From contig CM046452.1 of the NCBI GenBank assembly GCA_025506515.1, forward strand, positions 104,173,051 to 104,237,050: a stretch of 64,000 nt of DNA, given 5' to 3'. The first letter of the stretch is position 1. Every line of letters starts with the position of its first letter. A program made the translations under genes and the position numbers. The notes beneath the pieces were generated by a model. The model ran no database searches. It saw only the letters and a program-made list of their open reading frames with translations, and was not told the origin of the DNA. Source of the DNA: Flaveria trinervia. Taxonomy: Eukaryota; Streptophyta; Magnoliopsida; Asterales; Asteraceae. Below are positions 12,701 to 23,300 of the stretch, in pieces.

Positions 12701-15002
12701 ATCAAAAGTCTTGGGTTATATGGGACAACCCATCTATTGTCAAGAATTGTTCCTCGTACGTCAACATTTATTCCGTTGTTTCTTCTTCTGTATATAGGAT
12801 ATGAATCTTCTCCTTGTGTTGTTTGGTCATTAAATTGTCTAGGATAACGAAATCGACAGACCGGTGGATCACCCTGCATACATGGACTATTTTTTCGTAA
12901 AACCCCGCAAGGACCATGAATCATGTGCTTCACAACTATCTCATGTAATCTTGGGTATCTGAGTCTGTCTGGAATCTCCGCACAAACAACTTTATCATAA
13001 TGGTCTGGATTACTGATTTTATGTTGCCCGTGCATGATAAGGAGGAAACGTGCATGTGGCAATCCACGCTTTTGAAACTCGATGACGTAAACGTAAGCCT
13101 TAACCTCACCTAGTATATGTTTTTTGAAAAAAACTTCCTTCAGATGCTCGAGTCTAGCACGAAAAACCCTAGCCACAAGATCCGGACGATCTTGTGCGGT
13201 TTGACCAGGCATTAAATTGTCACATATCTTAGGCCATTGAGGATTACACGTCATTGTAAGGAATAGATCTGGTTTTCCGTCATCCTGAACTAAAGTCATG
13301 GCGTCCAGAAAACGATGGTGCATATCACGAGGTCCTCCGATGAAAGATGCAGGCAATACAATTCGTTGTCCAACTCTATTTGGATTAACTTCTCCAGCAT
13401 GGACACAATCCACAATACCTTGGTACAAATCAGCTCTTATCCTAGCTTGGTTGTGTTCACAATACTGTAATCTTGACGTTTCAAGCTTTATGTACACATC
13501 CACCACAAATTGCTGTAACAATCGTCCTCCAAAGAGAAGTAGGTTGTCATAAGACCGAATTTGGAACCTGTAGCAGTAGTACTCACGCATCACCACAGTA
13601 CTTCTATTACTCCGTGGGTTGGCCTCTGTATGAAAATGCATTTTGTACATTACGTTATAAGGCTAGTAACCGTGCATGACCGTAAGGTAAAACATGTTGT
13701 GACTTAAAACACATTAAAGAAAATGGTACCTCCAACTTCGTCATTCACTGGCTCGTTATCATTACGAACTTCGTTGATTGATTCCCCTACTCGTGGTATG
13801 TTAGGATGCCACCCCGGCTCACCATTTGGGAAAAACAGAGGATAACATAGCGGATCATAACATCCATAGTACGGCTGAATAGTTTGACTGTATTCAGACC
13901 TACCATAGACTACAATACTTCTTTTATAAGCTGTGATATTATCATTTCCTTCGACCCAAATACCAGCAACCTACGTAAACACGAATATAATTAAGTGATA
14001 TTAATATGAATTATTATTTCTATTTAAACTTTAAATGAAGTAATAATTTTCTTATAACCTCAAACGTGGTTGGACGGTTGTATACCCTCTGGTCAAGTTC
14101 AACTGAAGCGTTAAGAGTGACTTTATAGTTGTCTACAGGTCCCAGCTCTGCAAGACTTCTAAACGTCGTGACATAAGGGTTTGTCGACAGAACTCTGGTT
14201 AACGTCTCAGTTATATTCTTATCAAGGTTAGGCCATTGCAGTCTATGTTATAACTTCGTATCAGGATCATAAAAATACAATTGTAAGTACCTTGGTGTTC
14301 CATCTCTTGAAACCAATTGGTCGATCTTATGATAGATACCCTTATGTGCACGAAACGTATATACACCATCTCTCATGTTGGTCAGTGTATCATCCAAAGA
14401 AACACCCATTGACGCGAAAGAAAAATTTGTGTTATACGCTCGTATGTTAGTCCTAAACATCTTTCCAATATCATCTTGCGACGTGAATAATAGATACAAC
14501 GCAGCCGGTATTTCACATGGTGCTAATTTGTTTTCCCAGACATGCAACAAAATGTCGGAAATTCGGATTGAAATATTTTTGCTCCGCAAAACATACAAGG
14601 ACTCTGTCCTTTTAAGCTAAGAGAATCCCTAGGTATACCAAAAAAAACATAATCATATGGATCCTCTTGTGTGTTATGATGTTGCAGGGGCGGTTGAGAC
14701 TGGACTGTGCTCAGTGGAATTTGCCTCACAATTGGATTACGACATCTACTATTATTCTTCGATCGTGCTACGTGATTGCTATTATCTTGTAAAGTAGTTA
14801 AAGGCATCCTTTGTCGTGAGTGATTAGTACCAATTGATCCCGATGAAATGACATGAGGCGTACTTCCATTCATTACATTTGTTATTTTCCCATTCTCCTT
14901 TTCCAAATAGTATCGTCTATTATAATTTTTTCGCTTCAAAGCTAAATTAGATGCACTTGAGGACATAAAATCGTTAGGATCCTTTTCTTGACCGTTGCTC
15001 AT
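9782..15002 (-). pseudogene. Helitron Rep-helicase (RepHel), decayed
   Basis: RepHel nicks and joins DNA through an HUH/two-tyrosine nuclease and unwinds it with a Pif1-type helicase. The start at 15002 is followed by a Cys-rich segment (PCMFCGAK), then apparent introns at 13971-14058 and 13626-13739. The nuclease shows GLPHARFLL, where HAH is expected, and KYLFKYVYKG with both tyrosines. The helicase shows Walker A (GPGGTGKT), a DEA Walker B with changed neighbours, and TINKAQGQT and YVALSRG near the end. Breaks: frame shift near 14530, stop at 14248, several shifts in 11290-11460, and a shift near 10875. The last exons appear to splice from about 10307 through 10086-10136 to 9782, giving an acidic tail. 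It cannot encode full-length protein as it stands. Confidence 0.9.
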
Positions 15003-18000
15003 CGGAAAGTTATTAAAAAACCTTGTTTATAACATAATAACATTATGATTAATATTGGGTATTAGAGTAACCACTACAGATACTATAACATAACAATTAA
15101 ATAACATGTTAAGAAATAAAAAAATATAACTTAGATAACCTATTTGTATGAAATTTGTTTAATTTAGTAATGCAGTTCTTAGTTGTTTGTCAATAAATGT
15201 TTATTGGTTAAACGATATATACAATTTGTTAATTCACATGCAGCATGTTCTATCTATACTATAAGATTATCCACCCCATAATAAAGAAAACGAATTGAAA
15301 ATGATAAATTATCAAACCATCCAAAAAACATTATAATTTAAAACACATCTAACATCTATAGTAAAAAAATATAAAGGAAATTCAAACTTGAGTATGAACG
15401 AACGTAGAATATAACAGAGAAATAACTTTTAAATATATTAGATGTTTAAGTAGTTTTTTTCGATATTGACTTCATATTTTTAGGGATTGTATGATTTGGG
15501 TTTTTGGATAAATTCAGCATGATTTATGTGTCATAATGTTCATCGTTAAAATAGGGGTTTTGATTGATTAGTTCTTATGTTTAGGGTTTGCATGTGTTGG
15601 TTTCTAGGATATGAAAAAATCATATATGATGTAAAATGGGTCAAATAAGCATAATCAGTTCATCATTTCCTTAACATGGAAAGCAAACAACTAAATATAA
15701 TGCATTGATCAGTAGGATTTGCTACATAAATGGAGATTCAAATTCCTAATAAAAAACACCTCTAAATATTAAAAGGTTTAATATAACATATTTGGGGACA
15801 TGGGGTTTATTTTGATATCTAGAAGTTGAACTATTGTACAATAGGATTTACGAATTTGATTACCAACACTAGTTGCATCTAAAGGCTTAAATGTAACGAC
15901 TGCTAATCATCATACTTTGTACATTCTCCAATTTTGAGTGATTTGTATATTAAGTTATTACATAGTAATAGGTAGTTAGTTGTGCCTAATGTATATGGTT
16001 ACTTTACAGATCAATAACTATATAGAGCTATGCTATAGAGCTATGCTATTTTATAGAGCTATGCTATTTTATAGAGCTATGCTATTTTATATTAAGTTAT
16101 TACATAGTAATAGGTAGTTAGTTGTGCCTAATGTATATGGTTACTCTACTGATCAATCATTTATTAACTTCCTAGATGTGGTTGGTTAAATGTTAGTATG
16201 ATTGGTTTGTAAGCATGTGCATGAGTTATTTTTTAGTGCTACTTTATATGTTTAATCACATGGTTATTATACTTAATTTTTGTAATAACTTGTATGAATG
16301 TTGATAACTGTTTTTAGTGCTACTTAATATGTTTAATCACCTGGTTTTTGGGTGTTATTTGTTTAAAAAGTTCATGTTAATCATTACATAAGTACATTAC
16401 AATAAATACTATAAATATACTACATGTGAACACAGAACAAAAAAATAAATATAATAAACTAATTATGTAATCAGGTTTTCGAAAATTCACATACCTTATA
16501 TATAAAAGTCGAAAAAAAACACTTGATCAACCAATCCAACTGAAGATGTAAAAGTCAACTTATATTATATTAGCATTAACTAATCACATTACAACAATCA
16601 ATATAAACCTTATTCATATAAACACATAACATAACAACAAATATTTATACATACCTGTGTATATAAAAGTCGAAGCAAAAATACTTGTTCAACCAACCCA
16701 ACTGAAAGAAGTTGAAATCAGCTTATATTATAATCTCATAAACGAATGAAAATGCCAAAGTGCTATTAAACAAATTCTGAATATGAATTCCAAATTCTAA
16801 TACAACAGTATAAAAAAGTATTGAAGTAAATTACCTTTCAGCACATAGAATTGATTTGTTTGCCAGGGATGTGCGATGGCAATTGCAGTTCGGTTTAAAA
16901 CAGTTTATATAGCTATGAAAAATTCCCTGAGAAATTGCAACAAAATAAACCTTAAACATTCCCTGAGAAATTGCCGAAAAAATAGAGACATTTGTAGTTC
17001 GAATTAATGATTGTTTTATCTAAAACATTTGAAGTAATTTGTTTTTTCTAGTGGTTCCTATTTTTATGCAACAAACTATATCTTAAAAATTCCCTGAAAA
17101 ATTGCAGAAAATGTAGAGAATTTGAAGTTCGATTTAATGAATGTTTTATCTAAAATTTTTGAACTAATTTAAGATTTTTATTTTAAAAATAACTCATAGA
17201 TTAACAAATTTAGTATAGACATATACATATTTTTATCATGTTTGATACAAATAGCTTATAACAATTATTCATGGTTGTATAAATTTAAAACAAAACATTT
17301 GTAGTTAATAAAAAGTATTAAGATTCATAAATGCAAATTTAAATTAAACAATTTGCTTCATGTTTTTTATTGTTTATTATAATAAACCAATTTGTTAAAA
17401 ACTAATATATGTTTCTTTTAATGATAAAGTATCTTTTAAAATATCTAGAATGTCTCGATTTAATATATATGAGACTTTATATTTCAAGATTCAATGAATA
17501 AGATTTATTACCTTTGGTGTTTTAAAAACACTCAAGTTTAAAATTTTAAGGTTTTATCTGGATTAACCGTTTATGCTATTTTACAAATCAAACAACATCC
17601 ATTCCCTGTAAAATTGCAGAAAATATAGAGTCATTGCAGTTCGATTTAATGAATGTTTTATCTAAATCATTTGAATTTTGATTTTTAAAATCACATAAAC
17701 AGTTATTCCGGATAAATCTTAAAATTCTAAATGTGAGTATTTTGATAACACCAAAAGTAATAAATTTGACTTATTCATTGATTATTGACATTTAAAATAT
17801 CATAAAAATTAAATTGAGACATTCTAGATATTTTTAAAGTTTAAGTATCAGTAAAAGTAACATGTATTAGTTTTTAACTAATTGGCACCTTAAAAAATAC
17901 ATATATTTTAATATAGATAAATGCGTATAATATAAACTCGTTTCATAAAATGCAACCTATGTAGTTTGAAAATTCATGTTCAAAAATTGAGTTATTAAAT

Positions 18001-18481
18001 TAAACATTTCAATAAAATCAATATATATATGTTTAGATATTGAGTGTTTACAGAGTTTTATAATTTCCCTTTAAAAAAAATTTCATTATGTAATTGATTT
18101 TGTTTTCTATTTTTCATTGTAATATCAATGTAATATTTTGGTTTTCTAATTTTATTTTTTAACTTATATATTATTTCTTACAAAATACTCACCAAAGTCC
18201 ATTGGCTAATTATGTTATGTAATTGTTCTGTTGTGTTGAAGTTTTATGATTTTAATCGTTCATATAGCATGAAACATAAAAGATCCATTTACAAAAAGCA
18301 AACCTAATTTTCATAAGATTTGCATATCAAACAAATAACTTGTCTTATTATAACCCAAAAAAAGATCTGAAGCAAATCTACATTAGATATTCATAAAAAA
18401 ACAAAACCACATGTTTTATTATACTAAAAATAGAAAATTGAAATAATTCATAAACATAACAAAAGCATTTTTTTAATTAAA
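15003..18481. other. Helitron non-coding part with internal repeats
   Basis: AT-rich sequence between the two Helitron genes. A 16-bp unit (TATAGAGCTATGCTAT) is repeated four times at about 16020-16090. It is flanked by two copies of a segment of about 55 bp (15950-16005 and 16090-16145). Two exon-like duplicates lie at 16495-16539 and 16655-16701. An 83-bp segment recurs at about 16958, 17089 and 17601, and a long inverted repeat lies at 17387-17885. Confidence 0.6.
17387..17885. repeat. Long imperfect inverted repeat
   Basis: The arm 17387-17574 matches the reverse complement of 17695-17885. I judge identity at roughly three in four bases by eye, with a 120-bp spacer. Shared blocks include GAGACATTCTAGATATTTT and ATTAGTTTTTAAC. 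The transcript could fold into a long hairpin. It may be a nested foldback element within the Helitron. Confidence 0.75.
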
Positions 18482-19323
18482 TCAAACAAGATGAGGTCTA
18501 GTTCGCTTCTGCACCGTCACACGAGGAATATTAAAATTTTTTTCTGGCTTCTTGCTTAAACATGCAGTGTCTTGTAGTTCATCATCTTTGTCAATATCAT
18601 CTGGGCCATCTAACTCAATGACATCACTCCATTTCCATTCATCTATCCTCTTGATTCTTTTTTTTTATTTTCCAATTTTCTAGCCTTAGCTTCAAACATG
18701 TGATCCTTAAAAAAGAAAATAGTTATTATACAACTCATTCGAAAAATTAGAAATTTAAAAATATTACCTCCTGGCTAAATTCTCGTTGAAGGTCGGATTT
18801 GTAGGGACCAAACATTGTGCCACAACATATAACCTCAATACTACTATCAAAATCATCCTGAAATCCACAGGTATGTTAAAGCCATATATCAATTATTTTA
18901 AGTAACAACTTTGATTTTAATATAATAACATTTGTAACAAAAATTAACAGTAAACTTAGTAACTATATCGTATTCAGCATTCTGTGTTTGATTTTAATAT
19001 AAACAAGTTATAATCATAGCTGTGACAGAAGAAAATCCAATTGTATATAGAATCATTTAAATTATGTACCTTTTTTTTCCTTCTGATCAGAATTAGTAAC
19101 TATATCGTATTCAGCATTCTGTGTTTGTTCTTCCAATATGATCCCATCTATCGTATTCATCATTCTGTGTATGTTCTTCCAAACCTCAAATCCAATTGTA
19201 TGAGTTATTTTTTATTGCTACTTAATAAGTATATTAGAACATACCATATAATCAGCTATTGATAAAAAAACATACCTGTGGGTATAATACTTGATTCGAG
19301 ATAACCTGATCAAACCAACCTAC
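18482..19323 (-). CDS. Unrecognised spliced gene in the Helitron (3' exons)
   Basis: I do not recognise this product. Three exon-like blocks with good splice sites are visible: 19276-19323 (VGWFDQVISNQVLYPQ), 18768-18857 (starts DDFDSSIEVICCGTMFGPYK, ends REFSQE) and 18482-18705. The last block encodes an acidic and basic segment (RIDEWKWSDVIELDGPDDID) and ends RTRPHLV. Inside the last block a run of nine A residues puts the two halves one base out of frame, so the gene is broken or misassembled there. It lies upstream of RepHel on the same strand, where plant Helitrons often carry an accessory or captured gene. There is no RPA-like OB fold that I can see. A direct repeat (32 bp, 18959-18990 and 19095-19127) lies in the putative intron. 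Confidence 0.4.
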
Positions 19324-20520
19324 CTGAATAAATAAAAAAACTCATAGATTTGCATCAAGTAATCAAATGCCAAGTTTTATTAAAGATATCCTGAATTTGC
19401 TATGAAATAATGTACATGTAAAGTACCTTTCACGAGGGAGATGCAAAGAAAAATAACTCAATTAAATTGGTTTATATAGAGGCGAAACACCGAGCATATA
19501 CTATTTTTTTGCAACAACTTACCTATTTTTTTGGCAGAAAATAAAGCAGGTTCTGTTGTGTTTTGTTATTTAAATCAGTAAAAATTAGTCAATTACGGGA
19601 AAATAGGTAAAACTTTAATGATAGGATATATGTTGGTTATTTGATTTTTTCTGCTTATGTTTTTCAGGTTTAATAAACTTGTTATCAATTTAACATTTTA
19701 CAAATGTAAAACAATTCAATTATTAGTATAAAGAAATTTTTTGTTGATTGACTTACATGGGTCAAGATTTATAATGCTATATGTTTTTTTTATTATGAGG
19801 AATATAGAGTTAATTTTTTAAAATTATACAGCCATTATTCCTTTGTAACAAACAGGAACAAATTCATTAGATTTAGTGTAACTACTGGAAAATATTTTAA
19901 AAACATTTGTAAACGTCAAACTGCTCCTTACTATTAGGCGAATACAACAAAATATTTAATGATTATTCAGTTTTAAATATCCTGAATCCGCACCTTAATA
20001 TTAGGATTTTGTTAGCAAATTCATGTATTACAAATGGAGAAACTTAGAAAATTTTATTATAAATAAATACGTATCGATGAAATAAAGTAGTTTAAATTAA
20101 TGTGAAACAGGTCAATTTTTAGTTTGTTGGCTGACTTACGTGTGTTTCCATTTTTCATGATAGTATCAAGATAGATGGTTCAAGTTTTATAATGGTATGT
20201 GCTTTTATTTTTTTTGAAGAATATAGAGTTCGTATTTAAAAACTGAAAGTTCATTTCGAATATGTTATTAAAGAATGCTACTTTTTTTTAAATAATACAT
20301 CCATGAATCCTTTTTTTTAGCAATTTGTAACAAACAGGATTAATATAAATAGATTTATAAACACAAGGGTGTAAGTGTAAAAATCCAGGAATTTAGGAAG
20401 GTTAAAATGACATTAATACCCCGGAATTTATGAAATGTTGAGTTGTACATTGTGCATTAAAATTTCAAAACTCTAAATTATGACGGAAACCTTCCTTCGT
20501 GTATTATAATATAGTATAGA
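19324..20520. other. Helitron 5' region
   Basis: AT-rich sequence from the accessory gene to the Helitron 5' end. It presumably contains the promoter of the accessory gene. No convincing coding block was seen. Confidence 0.5.
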
Positions 20521-20879
20521 TTATCAAATAGTCATTATTTTAATTGGGTTTATTTTCTTATATAATGTTTGGGATGTTGACAACAACCCCCGTCATTGCA
20601 CCATGTTTATTGTTATCAACATTTTATGCTGAGATTTTCAACCAGTTCATTTTTATATAAGCCTTTGATTATTGTATTTATTTAAGGTGACACGTCCCCG
20701 AATACAACCCGTACATCAATTAATCATTATCGGTCCTGAACCCGAGATCATTTTCAGAAAGAAACCACCTTAGATGAGAAAAACCTCCTAACATATGATA
20801 TAACTTCTTTTTTTAATCACATATGAGATTTGAACTTAAAACATTTTTATATGAATGAAATCGTAAGTAACCCTCAACC

Positions 20880-23300
20880 ACACCAAGAAGAACGCAAGAG
20901 GGAGAAGAAGACTGTTGAATGATACACATAACCGGCTTTATGATTCCAAACTGATTTCAATTGGAAAGGTAAGTTGCTATACAATTCCTCTTTCTGTTCA
21001 TCGCATTTTATCAATATTTTGAGGCTTCTATCATGTCTTTATGTGTGTGAATGTTGTCAGTCTTGTGTTGATTGTGTAGGAAATAGATTCACTTTTATAT
21101 TAAAAATATTAATTCTAACGATACTCTCGTTAGCCATGTGAAATATTATAGTACAATACCGTTTACAAATACGACTAGAAAAATTAAATACAAGCAATAT
21201 TTATGTACCAAACTTGATTCGAACATCCGTCTTTAGTATATATACTCCAACTAGTATTCATAAAGTATTATTGACATGAGTCTTCATCACGTTCGAGTCT
21301 TCAAGTATACCCATTGACTACAACAAATAACAAACAAAATATTAACGGTTGTGGCTGAGGATCGTGTTAGACACGGGTCCCTTAAAACAAATTTCGCGTT
21401 TCTACTCAAGACAACACGTCTGTTTCACAGGGTACAACAACCAAAGCAGTATGTACTGCCGGAAAGTGCCTCGGCCCAAGAGATCACCGGGTAAAGTATA
21501 TGTGTTATGAAGTTATATGGAACAAGATTAAAAATGATGGTATCAGAAGAACAATTTAGAGTGTGCTCCTCTCTAAATTTTTATATAACTTGGATACTAA
21601 AGATAATAATTTTCTTATTCTCTTCTCTTCTCATCATCATGAGTTTGTTTATATACTCATGCTAATAAGTTCATATTAATATGACTTTTATGATTCACAA
21701 CCAAAACTCCCATTTGATTTATGAGATGTTTTATGAGACAAAATTAAAACTTTCATTTTATCCATGACAAGTTTAATACCAATTTAATAAAAATTATGAT
21801 CCATAATAGACATTCATAATATTTATTAAAAGACTTGGTCAACATAAAACATCCATGTTAATCAAAACATGGCTTTATTAGCATTATGCAAGAAATTACA
21901 AAATTTCCTACGATAACCGGCTTTAAAATTTTACTTTTTTCATTTCGACCACTCAACTTCGAGCATCGATATCTAATTCATCTTAGCTTCAGTTTGGACA
22001 CGCTTAGTTCATTACAAAACGAGAACTTAAACCGATAAATAAATAACTATTTATATAAAAAACATATAAATATAATTATTTTGTGTCCAAAATTCTAACA
22101 GGTTGTGTGACGACTTGCAAGATATGCAACTGTATTGGGGTATTTTTTGGCCTTTGTTACTGCGATCATTGAGAAAATTAAACAGGAATGTAGGATCACT
22201 GGTTTAGGTTCATGTTCATATGATATTATTTGTTTCAATGGTGTGTTCTACCATAACTAATGTCTGGGAATGTGGTTTTTTAAGAAGTTTAGAGAGAGTG
22301 GGATTTGTTTACATGATATATACTGGATGTATTACTCCAAGAGTCCCAGGTCTTAATAATCTCAAGAAGGCAAATTCGTTTAAGCTTAATATAATCTGTA
22401 CACTTTGTTGCAGTATTTTCATCACTATGTTATTGTTTGATATTTTCAGGAAGAAGTTTCATTGAAGTTATTAGAATTTCAACAAACTCCACAGGCTACA
22501 ACTCAAGTCCTTGATGAAAAAGAACAGGCATGGTTAATGAAGATGAATATAAGGAGGAAAGACAAATGTAAACATACAGGAAAAAACTTAGGAGTTATTC
22601 AAAAAAGTGTGTAAAGAAGGATCTTGGTACTAAAACTGGAGAGAAATATAAAGCTGTTAATAACGACGCCGTATCCTATTAAATGTCCAAGAAATATGGT
22701 GACACGTCAGCTGGTACACCTGGCTCGTCTACTAAATCTAAGTTTGCATCAGGTAAGAAATCTAAGGAATAACAGAACAGCAAAAAGTATATAATCAAGA
22801 CTTACTATAAGTTATAAATATATGCCACAATAATATTGTGACACAAGGAAGTTATCATTTAAGATAGTTAAGGTGGTCAAATAGATAGTCAAATAGCAAC
22901 GGGTCATACGGGTGCCATTAACTGCCTTGACTCCTTCAAGGGTATGCCGGTTCATTAGTGACTACTCATATTGTATATATAGGTGTACATGTAATGATGA
23001 ATTCAAAGTTGATACACAGATGACTGTATTGAATTTGCAGTGCATTAATAAGATCATAAATACTATTTGTATCCCTATTACTCATCACTGGCTATGCAGC
23101 TTATATTTAAGAGCTTTGGTATCATTGAGGGGCTTGACATGTTTTTTATATTGATGCACTAATTTCATGTTTTTATATATTACTGATGTATGATATATTT
23201 CTACAGACAAAGGGAAAATTAACAAGGCTAAAGCAGAACCAATGAAGAGGTGCATGCAGTACTAGTTAGTATCTTGAAACAAGTCGACTACTCGACTTCA
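20880..23300 (+). pseudogene. Eroded spliced gene-like stretch, unknown
   Basis: Blocks with splice-like borders occur: a block ending in donor GTAAGT at 20971, one starting after ACAG at about 22102, one at 22450-22753 and one starting after ACAG near 23207. The 22450 block opens EEVSLKLLEFQQTPQATTQV and runs to IQKS before a stop. Its later part reads SKKYGDTSAGTPGSSTKSKF in another frame. I cannot assign a family, and no intact reading frame exists. It may be a dead host gene or a captured fragment. The call rests only on coding-like stretches and splice motifs. Confidence 0.3.
21130..21400. repeat. Dispersed repeat, copy A
   Basis: About 240-270 bp with clear similarity to 51500-51750: the stretch from GTACAATACCGTTTACAAA through CTTGATTC and the AACAAAC-rich part to GTGGCTGAG. 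The copies are diverged by many substitutions. The family is unknown to me; it could be part of an LTR. Confidence 0.6.

Larger units (their letters stand above)
9498..20520 (-). mobile_element. Large Helitron with Rep-helicase gene (11,023 bp)
   Basis: On the minus strand the element starts TCTATACTATATTATAATAC at 20520, preceded by A. It ends GCACGCTACTAG at 9498, followed by T. This is the TC...CTRR structure with insertion between A and T expected of a Helitron. A GC-rich tail precedes the 3' end. It carries a Rep-helicase gene (9782-15002, broken) and a second spliced gene of unknown function (18482-19323), both on the same strand as the element. Much of the rest is AT-rich with internal repeats. 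The gene breaks suggest it no longer makes its own full transposase, though both ends look intact. Confidence 0.9.

Noticed and set aside
11446..13650. Host PIF1 helicase gene
   Set aside because: The helicase is fused to a Rep nuclease region and lies between Helitron ends, so it belongs to the element.
22220..22465. 81-codon open frame, plus strand
   Set aside because: No recognisable motif; it overlaps a probable intron of the eroded gene-like stretch.
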